Shown: piece after piece, positions 21,541-33,683 of the stretch
Numbering within the stretch: the first letter of the stretch is position 1
Layout of the letters: each line of letters starts with the position of its first letter
Assembly (NCBI GenBank): GCA_014529385.2
Contig: CM043969.1
Location: 74,258,676 to 74,322,675 of the forward strand
Length of the DNA stretch: 64,000 bases
Direction: 5' to 3'
Source: Adiantum capillus-veneris
Lineage: Eukaryota > Streptophyta > Polypodiopsida > Polypodiales > Pteridaceae
The notes under the pieces: generated by a model
Seen by the model: the letters and a program-made list of their open reading frames with translations, nothing else
What the model was told of the DNA's origin: nothing
Databases searched by the model: none
Made by a program: the position numbers and the translations under genes

Positions 21541-23350
21541 ACCTACCGTCTCCCTGGGATGTGCTCCATGGGTATTTTGATACATCGTACTAGATGTGAA
21601 AGTACGTGGATGATGGACTGCTTGTGGTCTAGCTTGAAGGTGTATGCATCCAATTTCTCATAATACAAACCTTTCACAACATATAAGCCTCTATCAATTG
21701 CATTGCCCCACTCATCGAGGTACCCCTTCTCCACCTTCTCCTTTGCTGCAACACACTTGACCAGGTAGAAATCCACATCCTCGACGTTGGTTGAAGCATC
21801 TAGATTTACAGCAAGTGTGTTGCCAGCATATAGAGCACTAATCAACACATCATGATGACCTTTGTATGTGAAGTCATCATAGGTGGATGCTTCATCTTCC
21901 AAATCTGACACAGCCTCATCAGGTAATGGTAGTAGAGTATGATAATCTCAAGGCTGCACGTGAGCTTTATTGATGCAGAGATTCCATCTTTTGTGCATGC
22001 ATGCATCACAGAAGCATCCCATGGCCTATGATCTTGTTGCAAGGGCAGTTGGATCCCCAGGGTTGTGGCCACGAAAAGCATGAAGAGAGCGAGTTTTTGC
22101 CACTATGGCACAATTTCACTTCACCTCCCTATTCACTTCCCCCTCTTTAACCTCCCAGAACACACGGGCACATTCCCTTTCTTTTGAAGGATAGTGTGAA
22201 GGTGCTTCCTGGACAGGTTGGCTTGGCAATAAGCAACCACATTAGCTACACACCACAAAATAGCTCCATTAGGTTTTAGTTGTCCATGGGTCAAGGTTCT
22301 TTTCACAACTACTCCTGCACCATCATGCTCTCCCTTGCCGTGCCCTGATCCAAATAAGAACCAGCTCATCCCCATCTCTGTGAGTCCACCATATCTTGCA
22401 ACAAAGTAAAAAGGCATGGCTCCCTTGAACTGTGAGGCTGCACCATCAGACCATACTCAATGTTGCTCAGGAGTGACACCCTCTTGTTGTAACCAGTCTT
22501 GGTGTAGCATAAAGCAGTGTTGCACAAACAACGTTTCATGCACCTTGTCATCTGATATGAAGAAGTGGATGGTTTTGACTACCTCCCCTGCCCTGCGGTA
22601 GTATGTTATGTGTACAAAAATGGTTACTTGACTAGAGTGCCAATGCATTGACTGAATCTCATTTTGTTCCTTGAAGGCATAATTCTCTGCAAAATCAACA
22701 ACTGACACGACGACATCATCCGGAAACCGAAGAAGGAAATCCTTGAATTGTTGTCCTTGCCATAGACCCACATAGTTATGAGTGATAAAGAGCTCCAACT
22801 TGGTTTTCAAGAGTTGAAGAAACTCCTAGCACTGCATTTCTTTGTGCAAAAGATATTTTCTTTTGTTACTATTTCCATTCTTGTCTTGAGTTTGTACATA
22901 TGCAAATATTTTCACATTAATACTATTACCTGGCTTTGCTGTCCTAAAGCAGAATAATTCCAACCTATTCACTTCACATGTCAAACACTCTCCCATCAGG
23001 CATTCCCTTCTCTGGAAAACTACATCTGCGGGCTTTGGACAGAGAATAGACTCCCACATATGTGTGACACCTTTGAACGTGTGATGTGAAGCCAAGCAAC
23101 CCTTACTAATCTTCTCACCTGGGGCACAGATACTGCATATACAATCACAACCTACTCTATGCAACCCAAAAGCACGAGAGCGTATGTGGTTCATTGTGTC
23201 CTTGAAAAAAGACATTTGCACATGGTATTCGCAACAACATGTGTATCCATCCTTCAGCCGCCTACACAAGAGTGGCTTCAACATCTCAAACATTCTCATG
23301 CCAATCTTGCAATCTGGATGTTTTTCCTTGAATCTACCAAATAACTCAAC
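21541..23350 (-). pseudogene. Transposase-like protein, main exon (copy 1)
   Basis: A single minus-strand frame runs from 23350 to 22133 with only two internal stops (TAG near 22826, TGA near 22457). In order it shows K-E-K-H-P-D-C-K-I-G, a Cys-rich zone, V-V-D-F-A-E-N-Y, E-Q-N-E-I-Q-S, S-D-D-K-V-H-E-T, W-S-D-G-A-A-S-Q-F-K and G-S-G-H-G-K-G-E-H-D-G-A-G. The acidic D-F-A-E-N and S-D-G-x-x-S-Q-F-K blocks look like strands of an RNase-H-type catalytic fold, as in DDE/D transposases. A further frame, 21911-21543, gives the C-terminus (N-L-D-A-S-T-N-V-E-D-V-D-F-Y-L-V-K-C). It resembles a family of uncharacterised multicopy proteins I associate with animals, but I cannot name it. The stops make it dead here. 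Confidence 0.5.
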
Positions 23351-24759
23351 CTGCAACATCCAAATGATGATCAGTATTCAGATTGCTAACTAGGACATCC
23401 AAAAATATCATGAAAACAAATCATAGCGACAATCAACATCCTAATGTGCATGCAACAGCGTATGTTAACTAGCATAAAGAGTGTTAGCTAGCATCTATAT
23501 TGTGTTTACCAGGTAACTCTGTATGCTAGGTAGAGCACAAGGCATGCTAACTAGCACAAACCATATGCTAGCTAGCATACTCATTAGGACACCCATCATG
23601 CTGTTGAGCATACTAGGTGTTAACTAGCAGAAATTATGTTAATTAGCATACATTTGTGCTGACTAGCTAACTCTGTATGCTAGGTAGAACATAAGGCATG
23701 CTAACTAGCATACTCCATATGCTAATTATCATACCCAACCCAACTACAAGTTTTAACTAGCATAACCCTTGTCTTAAATAGCATACCCATCATGCTAGTG
23801 AGCATACTAGTTGTTAACTAGCATAAGTGGTGTTAACTTGCATACTTTTTGTGTTGACCAACTAACTCTGTATTCTATTTAGAACTCAAGGCCTGGTAAC
23901 TAGCATACTCCATATGCTACCTAGCAAACTCCATGTGCTAACTAGCATATTCACTTTCTATTAGACAGCATACTTATCATGCAATTGAGCATACTTGGTA
24001 TGTAACTAGCATACTAGGTATGTTAACTAGCATACCGGGTATGTTAATTAGCATACATATTGTGTTAACCAACTAGCTCTATATGCTATTTAGGACCCAA
24101 GGCATGCTAACTAGCATACTCCATATGCTAACTAGCACAGTCCATATGCTAACTAGCACGGTCTATATGCTAACTAGCATACTCCATATGCTAACTATCA
24201 TACTCACTATGCTAACTAGTATACACATTAGGACACCCATCATGCTATTGAGCATACTAGGTGCTAACTAGCATAATGATGTTAATTAGCATACATCTTG
24301 TGCTGACTAGTTAACTATATATGCTAGGTAGAACACAAGGCATGCTAACTAGCATACTCCTTATGCCAACCCGCATAGTCCATATGCTAACTAGAATACC
24401 CATCCCAACTGCTAGTTCTAACTAGCATAATCACTTTCTATTAGAAAACGTACTTATCATGCAATCGAGCATACTAGGTATGTAACTAGCATACTAGGTT
24501 TGTTAACTAGCATACCAGATATGTTAAGTAGCATACATATTGTGTTAACCAACTAGATCTGTATGCTATTTAGAACCTAAGACATGCTAACTAGCATACT
24601 CCATATGCTAACTAGCATATGCTAACCAACACAGTCCATATGCTAACTAGCAAAAGTCTACAGATCAATATGCTATTGATCAGCATATACAAGTTACTAA
24701 GCACTAGAGATGCAAAGCATAAAATGCATAAGTTATGGTACAAGTATTTGATTGATCAC
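23351..24759 (-). other. Palindrome-filled intron of the minus-strand gene (copy 1)
   Basis: On the minus strand the donor GAG/GTGATC at 24760/24759 and acceptor GTTGCAG at 23351 join L-L-D-E-P-E to V-E-L-F-G-R-F-K in frame. The 1409-bp intron is almost wholly palindrome array 3. Confidence 0.65.
23450..24690. repeat. Palindrome array 3 (copy 1)
   Basis: Units here mostly have the CTAACTAG centre (ATGCTAACTAGCAT). They fall within a loose higher-order repeat of about 150-240 bp marked by TGTGTTAACCAACTAGCTCTG-like and ATGCTATTGAGCAT-like words, near 23501, 23651, 23851, 24061, 24300 and 24541. Confidence 0.88.
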
Positions 24760-25720
24760 CTCAGGCTCATCTAGGAGGTGCATTGGGTGTTATATGTACC
24801 TTTTCCTCGCCATCCTCTTTCGACAAACATCCTTCTTGTTCGGTGAAACGCGAGTCTCCACTTTCCAAAATGTATAGACCAATTCCTAGATTTCATTTGT
24901 GATAGGGCTATGACGGTGTTGCTTGTGACATGCAACCAATGAAAACAATCGACCATCAACATTAGGCTTCGCCTGTCGTGATCTCGCCTTGTGCAAGGTG
25001 CGATAATTGACATTTAGGACCCTGGTAATTTTGCAATAGGTTGTCCTTTGAATTCAACATCATCTGCAATGCTGCATTCTTCAAAAACAACTCCTCATTG
25101 GAACTTGGTTGCTTGACGGTAGCCAGTGTGCTGCAGACATTGGAGACAATTGCGGTCTATACAGCAGCCTCCTCCTCAAAAGACTCATCATGGATTGCCC
25201 GAACATCCGGAGGTTAAGCAACAAGATTCTAGATTTCCCACTTTGCTTCTGTACTAAAACCTTCAATCTTACTCTTGAAAGCTCTCACAATCTCGGGTGA
25301 TATTTTCTTTTTCTCCTCATCGTTGAGGGCATGATGTTGTCTCCGCGCTCAAATTTCATTTTTTTTTGCTCCTGGTGTTTCCTCTTTCTTACTCTCTCAT
25401 ATTCCCTGATTACAAAAAGAGCTGGATCTTGGGAGTTGTAATTCATTGCCTGTAGTGGCTCTCTTCTTCTTTTTCCTGAGAATTGTAGATGTGCATAATA
25501 TGTTACTTACTTAAAATCACTTAAGTGTATAGATGTCAACACTTGATGTTGTAATACTATGAACAAATTCCCTCACAAACTATAGATGTGACCAACAAAA
25601 CCAGTGACTTCATTTTGAGTGGGTGGGCTACACATAAGATTTGCTTACCATCACATTACAGTACGGCTCCATTTCCAGCGTTGGAGCTAGTGGCAATAAT
25701 GTTGGCTGTTGGTTCTCCAT
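24760..25720 (-). pseudogene. Transposase-like protein, 5' exons (copy 1)
   Basis: The start is proposed at 25720 (M-E-N-Q-Q-P-T-L-L-P), with exon 1 ending ATG/GTAAGC at 25649. Exon 2 begins after CTCAG at 25475 and runs to 24760. It shows D-E-E-K-K-K-I-S-P-E-I-V, an A-V-Y-T-A-I-V segment, then V-Y-T-F-W-K-V-E-T-R-V-S-P-N-K-K-D-V-C-R-K-R and the exon end L-L-D-E-P-E. Several stops and frame changes occur, one beside an A9 run near 25370. The F-W-x-x-x-T-R-V-S-P-N-K-K-D-V block followed by K-I-G in the next exon is typical of the same uncharacterised family. Confidence 0.45.
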
Positions 25721-25803
25721 TTTCTTAGGTTTGTGTTAGAACGAGAGAAAGAGCTCAACTTTGACAACTAATCTCTCAGGCAGGATTCTCGGCGCAAGGA
25801 ACA

Positions 25804-25806
<3 letters not shown>

Positions 25807-25864
<58 letters not shown>
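25807..25864. repeat. (GA)29 microsatellite (copy 1)
   Basis: Pure GA tract of 58 bp just beyond the 5' end of the minus-strand pseudogene. The second copy at 40587 has exactly the same length. Confidence 0.97.
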
Positions 25865-25866
<2 letters not shown>

Positions 25867-26016
25867 CCCCACATCGTCTTCAGTAACTGAAAACAAAAGC
25901 ACATGAGGAGGGAAAATAATTTTTTTGTGGAACATTTGTAATTCAAAGGACTTGCCCATCCGTTTTCAGTATATACTAGCCAGCACAAGTAACTAGCACT
26001 GTCCGGGACAACATAT

Positions 26017-27050
26017 TCAGTGACACATTTGACATGCTTCTACCCTCTTACATTTGCACACTTTGTCCTCTTGTTCTGTCTTGACAAAACAGCAAGGTTG
26101 CATTACATAAACTTCCTCAAATATGTCACCATTCAAGAAAGTAGTAGCAATGTCTGATTGATGTACATCCCAACCAAAATGAGTTGCCAATGCACATAGA
26201 AAACGAATAGTAGTCATACAACAAGTGGGAGAAAAAGTTTCTTCATAATCTATGCCTTTTTGTTGCGCATAGCCTTTTACAACAAGTCGAGCCTTATGGC
26301 AATCAACCTCACCATCCGGCTTGCGTTTCAACTTGTAAATCCACTTTGTACCAATGGCCTTTTTGCCAAGAGGCAAATCACATAAAGTCCATGTGTCATT
26401 TTCTATAAGTGCATCATATTTTGATTTCATGGCGTCCATCTAATTTTTTGAATTCTATGCTTCATCAAAAGATAGAGGTTCCTCAACATCATGTAAGCTA
26501 GACACAGCCAAAGCATAAAAATTTGATGCATAAGAGGCATGGTGAGAACCTGAACGAGTACGACTAGACAAAGGTGCATCCAATTTATTGTTGCCATGCA
26601 AAGTGTACACCAGCCATTTTAGCATACCTCTAGCCTGCTCATTTTCAGCCCTTTCCTCATCAAGTACATCATGTATATCTCCATCAGTAATAGGCTGATA
26701 TGTAACATTTTCAAAAAACCCCAGAGGCTGTACATTTGCCTCATTGGAATTTAGGTTCATACTTACACCACTAAAAAAGGCAACAAAGTGTCATAAATGT
26801 CCTGTGAGCTTACATTATTATCTCTAGTACATGATAGCAAAGGCTAAACAGAATCTTCCACAAACACAACATCACGTGAGACCAAAATACGCTTTGTTTG
26901 CGGATGGTACAACCTGTAATCTTTGTTTCGGCACTATAACCAACAAAAATACATTTGACAACCTTATCATCCAATTTTCTACGCTACGTTTTGTGGCACT
27001 AAACCATAAGCCAAACAGCCAAAAACACGCATGTGCTCAATAGATGGCTT
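26017..27050 (-). pseudogene. Copia element 2: RT start, linker and integrase end (copy 1)
   Basis: 26439-26017 reads W-T-L-C-D-L-P-L-G-K-K-A-I-G-T-K-W-I-Y-K-L-K, then H-Q-S-D-I-A-T-T-F-L-N-G-D. It breaks off after Q-E-D-K-V-C-K, well before Y-V-D-D. 26760-26455 is the linker with R-T-R-S-G-S-H-H. Remains of the integrase C-terminal part lie at about 26780-27050 with several frame changes. The 3' half of RT, RNase H and the 3' LTR are absent. Confidence 0.8.
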
Positions 27051-27083
27051 TCTATCATGCCATGCTTCATATGGAGTCATAGA

Positions 27084-27684
27084 CTACAACGCTTTTGTAG
27101 GACACCTATTGAGTACATAAGTGGCACACGTGACAGCCTTGAGCCAAAACAAATGTGGTAAAGCTTGACTCTTGACCATACATCTTGCCATTTCCGTAAG
27201 AGACGTGTTTTTCCTCTCCGCAATACTATTTTTTTGAGGTGTATATGGCACTACACATTGGTGTTTTATTCCACGACTAGCCAAAAATGCATTAAATTCA
27301 TGAGACATATACTTTCCCCCCTCGATCAGAACAGGGGTGCCCATGGTACATTTGGAGACATTTTCAGCCATAGCAAAAAATTGCTTGAAGCACATGAACA
27401 CTTTGGGCTTAGCTTTCAATGGATATACCCATGCATGCCTGAAGTAGTCATCAATGAAATCACAAAGTACAAGTAATTTTCCAAGGATGGAGTTTGCATA
27501 GGCCCATAGACATCTCTATGCACAGATTGCAATCTGCATGTAGCACAAAGTGACCCATCCTTTGGAAACTTTGCATGCTACATTTTACCCAAAATACAGC
27601 CTTCACAAACGTTTTTGACATGTGCTTCAAGAGGCGGCAAAGAAGCAACCATATCAAATTTTTGCAAACGCAGCAAATTGGCAA
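27084..27684 (-). pseudogene. Copia element 2: integrase core (copy 1)
   Basis: Frame 27419-27084 carries the C-terminal half of the core, with P-Y-T-P-Q-K-N-S-I-A-E-R-K-N including the catalytic Glu. The preceding frame, 27684-27460, covers the zinc-binding and first-Asp region in a shifted reading. The element is dead through frame changes. Confidence 0.75.
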
Positions 27685-27763
27685 AATTCAGATGCCCAAA
27701 ATGTGCATGCCACAGTTTTGCATGTGAAACAGCACTTGAATCTACAACTGCATTTGCAAAATT

Positions 27764-28245
27764 TTATCCACGCTTGTCATACAAAGTGAGCTTATACAAC
27801 CCATGGCACAAAAGTCCAAATGCAACAATTTCATCACCAAAACTAAGATCATGAATTGTACATCTGTCACCCACAAATTTGACTACAAGTCCAAGTCTAG
27901 CAAGTGCAGATACAGACAAAAGATTCTTCCTTATCTCAGGTACATAAAGTGCATCCAAAAGTGTGAAAGAACTACGATTTACAACAATAAGGAAAATCTT
28001 TCCAGCTCCCTGAACTGGATAAGAGGATTGTTGGCACAAGTGACTGAATTACCATGAGGGACAGACTCAAGAGAAGTGAACAAATCACGATGTGAGGTAA
28101 TGTGCTTTGTAGCACCACTGTCAAAATAGCACACATGTGAATCTGCAACAACTAACATGCATGCATCATGGACAACATGATTACAGGTACACTCTACACT
28201 AAAAGCCCATTCTGCATCAACATCAGCATCACAGTCTCCTTTCAC
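27764..28245 (-). pseudogene. Copia element 2: protease and pre-integrase (copy 1)
   Basis: The frame 28245-27979 has C-Y-F-D-S-G-A-T-K-H-I-T, an intact copia protease active-site signature. Frame 28039-27764 continues L-D-A-L-Y-V-P-E-I-R-K-N-L-L-S. A frame change separates them. Confidence 0.8.
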
Positions 28246-28252
28246 AGAAGAC

Positions 28253-29200
28253 TCAACAATTTGCTACATTTGTAGTGGAACCAGCATTTAAAGTGGAACC
28301 ACCCTCTTTCTTCTTTGCCTCTTTGGCCTTCAACTTAGGACACTGTTTGATCAAATTAGCTTTACAATAATGGCAATGCATCTTCTTTTTTCCCTTATCA
28401 CCAAAATATCCAAACGAATTGCTGTCAGCAGAAACATTAGGAACATGTGATTTTTCACTCGCAAAAGAACCATAAGAAGTGGTTGCATTGCTATTACCAC
28501 CCTTTCTTTGAGAAGCAATAAAAGCTTGTTCAATTGCATGACACTGTCTAGTCCTATTTTTCTTGGAAAGTGACTCTTGCAACAGCAATTGCACAATGCA
28601 TCAAACTTGACAACTTTAGGATTTCTTTGGGTCATAAATCTCCAAGTACTAGCAAAAGTCTGGTAAGAGTCTGGCAAGGCATCAAGAACAGTTTGCACAA
28701 GGGAACTATCTGAAATGACTTCACCTACAGAAATAATTTGCTCATTGATATCCTTGACACCAGCAAGGAAAGTGTCCATATCATCTTCCTCATGCATAAT
28801 CTTTAACTCCAGCTCTTTACATAGCAATGCAATTTTTGCCTCATTGCAGCTTGCATAAAGACCAGCCAGAATATCCCAAGCCTGTTTTGTAGATTTTTTT
28901 GAACGAATGTTAGGAGTAATTGTGCACTTCACAGACAATGCCATCAATGCATAATCTTGTGCATCCTTTACATCCTAACGAGCTTGTTCTGTCGTAGGCA
29001 AAACAACTCTAACAGCAGCACACATACTCAACATCGCCTACATCCTCAGAACCAGGACGTATATCAGTGCCTTGCACAATATTCTAGACGCCCTTTGACA
29101 CAAGAACATGTTGCATCATGTGAGCCCACACAAGGTACTTGTACCCAATTTTCCCTCAGCACCAAACATCTTGAACACATTTGTGTTGTTGTCAGCCATG
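28253..29200 (-). pseudogene. Copia element 2: gag with zinc knuckle (copy 1)
   Basis: Frame 28947-28351 carries K-Q-A-W-D-I-L-A-G-L-Y, H-E-E-D-D-M-D-T-F-L and V-L-D-A-L-P-D-S-Y. Frame 28594-28253 has C-H-Y-C-K-A-N-L-I-K-Q-C-P, a CCHC-like knuckle with the His region altered. The N-terminus lies near 29199. It contains the segment that is deleted in element 1. Confidence 0.8.
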
Positions 29201-29526
29201 GAAAATGTTGCACCTGATGTGAAAACTGCCCAAAAAGAAGAGAAACGAAGCGGAAACAACACGTGCTATATAGCACAAATCGTAGAAGACTGTAAGGGAC
29301 CTGTTATGCAAAAAACGGCATTGTGACAAAAATTCTGCACAAAATGACAAAATTGCATGTGCAATATTTCTTGTAGTGGAAACGGAGGCCGAAATGAGCC
29401 TGAATAAAAATCTGAGCCCAAATGGTTTGTCGACCTATGAACACTCGCCAAATCTCACTAAAATCGGAGAAAGTGAGCAGGCGTGTACTGGAGCTGCTGG
29501 CGACTAAGCCCAGGAGGATGCAACCT

Positions 29527-29538
29527 GCTCTGATATGA
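29527..29538 (-). other. Primer binding site of copia element 2 (copy 1)
   Basis: The minus strand reads TCATATCAGAGC. It resembles the initiator-Met tRNA site TGGTATCAGAGC, with ten of twelve positions matching. Confidence 0.75.
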
Positions 29539-29540
29539 AT

Positions 29541-29749
29541 TGTTGGAATTAGGGTTGCAAGAAAACATACATAGCTTGGAAAAGACGAAGGAAGCTCAAG
29601 GCACACACTGGAGAGTGTATTACTTAGTGTGCAATGGAAAGATATGTATCCCTAGAGTGATGGGTGTATTTATAATGCACGGGGGGAAAAACCTCCTAAA
29701 GAGGGAAAAAATACCCCAGTGTTCCTAAGTGTGTTCACATCACTACCAC
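29541..29749 (-). mobile_element. 5' LTR of copia element 2, truncated by the duplication junction (copy 1)
   Basis: Identical to 44321-44529 but missing the outer 15 bp (TGTTACCATATACAT on the minus strand). The LTR runs straight into the first bases of the duplicated unit. This marks the recombination joint. Confidence 0.9.
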
Positions 29750-30423
29750 TTGCCTATGAGACATAAGCTTCTTGATGCTGAGAATGAATTGCGGTGTTTA
29801 GGCCTCATTGACAGTGTGGATGCAAGGAGAGAAATAGAGCTCAAGGTAAAGATCGAGACACTGAAGGAGACACTAGATGGTTTGGGGTTTCATCACAGTG
29901 AGGACACCCCCATTGTTGTTGATATTGACATAACATGTCTTCATGTAAGTGCCAATGGTTTTTGTGATTGAACCTTATGTTTTGAATATGTGCACAACTA
30001 TCCTATGTACTTACCCTGCCTTTGTTTTGATTGGTTTGTAGATTAATGTGGAGGTGCAGGAAGCAAAAGTACACGCCTGTAATAATCAATTGCAGCTACT
30101 CATGCAGATAAGTAGGATGGTACAAGGCTCCTTCATCCCCACTGCCTTCTGCAAGATAGATATGGTCACTTTTATAGAGTGTATAGGAGGGGTACGCGAT
30201 GGGACAACAAGAAACATGTGTACTGGCTGTGGTCTGCCACTAGAAGTATACGAAGTCAGTGCAATGGTCAAAATTCCATGTGAGCATACCTATCACCTAA
30301 TCTGCTTTGTTGCTACAAGCTCCCTGTGGACCGAATGTAGAGCTTCCACCTGCCAGCAGAGGATACCGGCTGAATGGTGTGGCAAGGTCACAAGGCAAGG
30401 ACCTCCAATCACACAGAGTTCCG
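29750..30423 (+). pseudogene. RING-like zinc-finger exons (copy 2)
   Basis: Identical to 14970-15643, including splice sites and all zinc-ligand positions. Upstream it is fused to the copia LTR and lacks the exons at 14.2-14.9 kb, so this copy has no native 5' end. Confidence 0.5.
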
Positions 30424-30449
30424 GTAAGATAATGTTAAGGAATAGTTAT

Positions 30450-31995
30450 TCGGCCTTTATTCCTACACTAGCCCTATGTATGCTAGTTATAGAAGGTATG
30501 CTAGTTAGCTTAGTGGGTATGGTGTCTAGCATATTGTCTATGGTAGTTGTCAAACCTAGTTATGCTAGTTAGCATAGAAAGTATGCTAGTTAGCTTAGTG
30601 GGTTTGGTGTCTAGCATATTGTGTATGGTAGTTGTCAAACCTAGTTATGCTAGTTAGCATACTATGAGATATAGCTAGCATACATTGTCATGGTGGTAAG
30701 CATATTGTGTACGCTAGTTAACACAACTAGTTATCCTAGCTAACATATTGTGAATACTAGTTGGCATTTTTTGTATGCTAGTTAGCATACTGTTTATGCT
30801 AATAAGCATAACTTCTATGCTAGTTAACAAACTATGCATGCCAACTATCATAGAGAGTTTCCCAATTAGACACAAAGTATGCTAATCAGCATGTTAAATA
30901 AGCTAATTAGTTCACAGTGTGCTAACTAGCAAACAAGGTATGCTAATTAGCATATTTAATATGTTAATTAGCATACTTTTTATGCTAATTAGAACACTGT
31001 GTATGATGGCTAGCATGCAAGTATGCTAATTAGAAAAAGGTATGCTAATTAGCATGCATAAGCATACCTTTTCTTATAGTTATCATACTTGCATGCTAAC
31101 CATCATACACAATGTTCTAGTTAGCATAAAAAGTATGCTAATTAGCATACCTTGTTAGCTAGTTAGCACACATGGCTATACACAATGTTCTAATTAGCAT
31201 AAAAAGTATGCTTATTAGCATATTATATATGCCAATTAGCATACCTTGTTAGCCATGTGTGCTAACTAGCTAACAAGGTATGCTAATTAGCATATATAAT
31301 ATCCTATTTAGCATAATTTTTATGCTAATTAGAACATTGTGTATGATGGCTAGCATTCAAGTATGATAGCTATAAAAAAAGGTATGATAATTAGCATACT
31401 CAATATGCTAACTAGCATACCTTGTATGCTAGCTAGCATTTGGTGCATGCTAACAAGCATTCAAAGTTTGGTTAGCATACCTTCTTTGCTAGCTAGCATA
31501 ATGTGTATGCTTGCTAGCATACCTCTATGCTAGTTAGCATACATTTTGAGCTAGCTACCATAATTTGTATGCTAGTTAGCATACCTCTTTGCTAGTTGTC
31601 GTAATGTATATTTTAGTTAGCATGCACAATATGCTAACCAGCAAAAATGGTATGCTAATTAGCATATACATTATGTTTATTAGCATAACGTATCCTCTAG
31701 CTAGCATACCATCTATGCTAGAATACATTGTATGCTAATTAGCATACAACTATGTATGCTAATTAACATAGCATGTATGCTAATTAGCACACCATCAATA
31801 GTTAGCATACCATTAACATACACACAATTTTGCCTATTAACATTTTATGTATGCTAATTAGCATACATTCTCTGCTAGTTAGCATACACACTATATTCAC
31901 ACTTCCTTGTTAGTATATTTTGTATGCTAGTTAGCATATTGATCATGGTGGTTAGCACACTTTTGATACTAGTTAGCATAGTTAGCATAGACAAT
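30450..31995. repeat. Palindrome array 1 (copy 2)
   Basis: Same as 15670-17215. It fills the intron that follows the zinc-finger exon. Confidence 0.9.
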
Positions 31996-32256
31996 ATGAA
32001 TGTCTACAGGAATAGATGCCTACCATACATGGAATGCTACTTGTCACACTATGCATACAAGCAATCATAATGGTATCGACGATGAAAATTAACGGGTGAA
32101 TGAAATACACAGGTATCAATGATGCAGGATGCAAACCTCTGACAAGACACCTGTCAATCAAAGGAAATAAGAGAATCTCTACAATGATGAATCTAATGAG
32201 TTGGATAGATAGCATGAAAGGGTAGATGTAATGCCACAGCATGCGATAGCCTACAG

Positions 32257-32631
32257 ATGATAAAGAAACAGATGATGATGATGAAGATTTTATCATGAGT
32301 GATTACTCATCCCAAACCGAAGCCCCCTACAAATGATCAAACAAGCGTCTCAGAAACAGTTAGGAGTGTGCAAGAGGAAGGTAGCAGTGCTCAAGAGGAA
32401 GGTTTCAGGAATGACAGTGGGTTCACTACACAAGAAGCAGGTGATGACAACCCCCTACAGGGTTTTGTAAACAAAGTGAAATTAAAGAGAAAAGGTGGCC
32501 TAAAACAGATTCTGGAAGAACCTGGGGACGAGAAATGTGCTACCTCTCCGAGCACCCTGGATGAAATAAACGAACACAAAAGAGGTGAAAAGAAAGCCAT
32601 TCTCTCATGTGCTTGCAAGAAATTATGCTGA
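32257..32631 (+). pseudogene. Acidic/low-complexity exon (copy 2)
   Basis: Same as 17477-17851, with the same two overlapping frames. Confidence 0.3.
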
Positions 32632-32869
32632 ATCTGTTCCCTTTTGTGTCCAAGTTATGTAGTGTTAGCAAGCTCCACACCTGTGGCATGCATCTCTCTA
32701 GATATTTATAATGTAAAAACTCTTTTCAATATTATTTTACTATGCAACAGTTCATTAGTTTTTGTTTGTCCTTTATGATGTCTTTAGTCAATACCATTTC
32801 TGTGTCACAGGGCAAGAGAAATTGCAGTTAGTTTCCATGCATGATTTGAATTATGCCATAACCATATGA

Positions 32870-33575
32870 AAGCGGCGTATTGCCAAGGCTAGACATCTAC
32901 AAAAAGAAAAAGCTGAGATTGACAAGCGCCTGGCTAACTATTTTAAATGCTTAACAAAAATAAATGAGTACTTCAGTTATGTTCATCCCTCGAGGGAAGT
33001 TATTTTTGTTGAGTGGCATGCACTGCCAAACCCAATATGCGTGCCAAAGCCATTGCCAGACGAGAGGTGCGCTTTGGTTCTTGATTTAAATGGCCTGCTT
33101 ATTCAAGTTGTAGAGACAATGCACGGTGATATTCCCCCTAAACATGCAGGGGAAATGATAAAGTACAATGTGCAAGATAGGAGGTTGGTATTTTGTCGCA
33201 AAGACAACCACAAATTTTTGGATTGGTGCCTCCAAATTTCCATGTGTATATATGGAGCACCAACATCGCACCTAAAGTGAATGCAATATTAGAAACAATA
33301 TTCAAAGAGCAGCGGGATAAGCTGAGAGGTGTTTTTACACAAAGTCATTATAGTGGCTAGCCTTGGAAAATATATAATAAGCCTGTATTCTTGAAGGATT
33401 TGAGATTGTTTTAGAAGAACTGCAACTTTGGGCCGCAAAACACTCTAATTATTGACGATAGTATGTATGAAGTGTGCCAAAACTCTAAAGGAAGTTGGCT
33501 TGCTACTCCTAAGATAGAGGAACAGACCAAAGAACAAATGAAAAACTTCTTGATAGATACTTTGAGTAGCTAGAT
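32870..33575 (+). pseudogene. FCP1/HAD-like domain (copy 2), broken
   Basis: Same as 18090-18795, including the frame change near 33240 and the in-frame TAG codons. The damage therefore predates the duplication. Confidence 0.6.
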
Positions 33576-33683
33576 GTTCCTATGGCTGCAATCAGAGAAT
33601 CATGCAGCATATATAGCTGAAAATGCGTTTGATAATGTCCCATATTTTTTTCACATCAAGTGATCAGGAAGTTGTAATCAGAA

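Larger units (their letters stand above)
14968..29747. repeat. Tandem duplication, copy 1 (14,780 bp)
   Basis: Every landmark here recurs exactly 14,780 bp downstream: exons, all three palindrome arrays, the (GA)29 tract and copia element 2. I found no difference in the stretches compared by eye. The left edge is at ACTTGCCTATGAG, and the new junction at 29748 joins the copia LTR to this same sequence. It could be a very recent tandem duplication or an assembly artefact. Confidence 0.95.

Noticed and set aside
24083..24271. ORF encoding repeated H-M-L-T-S
   Set aside because: It is a read-through of the palindrome units, with no codon signal beyond the repeat.
23450..24690. CRISPR-like array
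   Set aside because: Units are palindromic, variable and irregularly spaced, spacers are not of constant length, and the context is eukaryotic with introns and LTR elements.
15670..24690. Transcription-factor reading of the palindrome (octamer-like ATGCTAAT, homeodomain TAATTA)
   Set aside because: POU factors are not plant proteins, and the AT-rich core makes chance matches likely. There is no other evidence of regulation.
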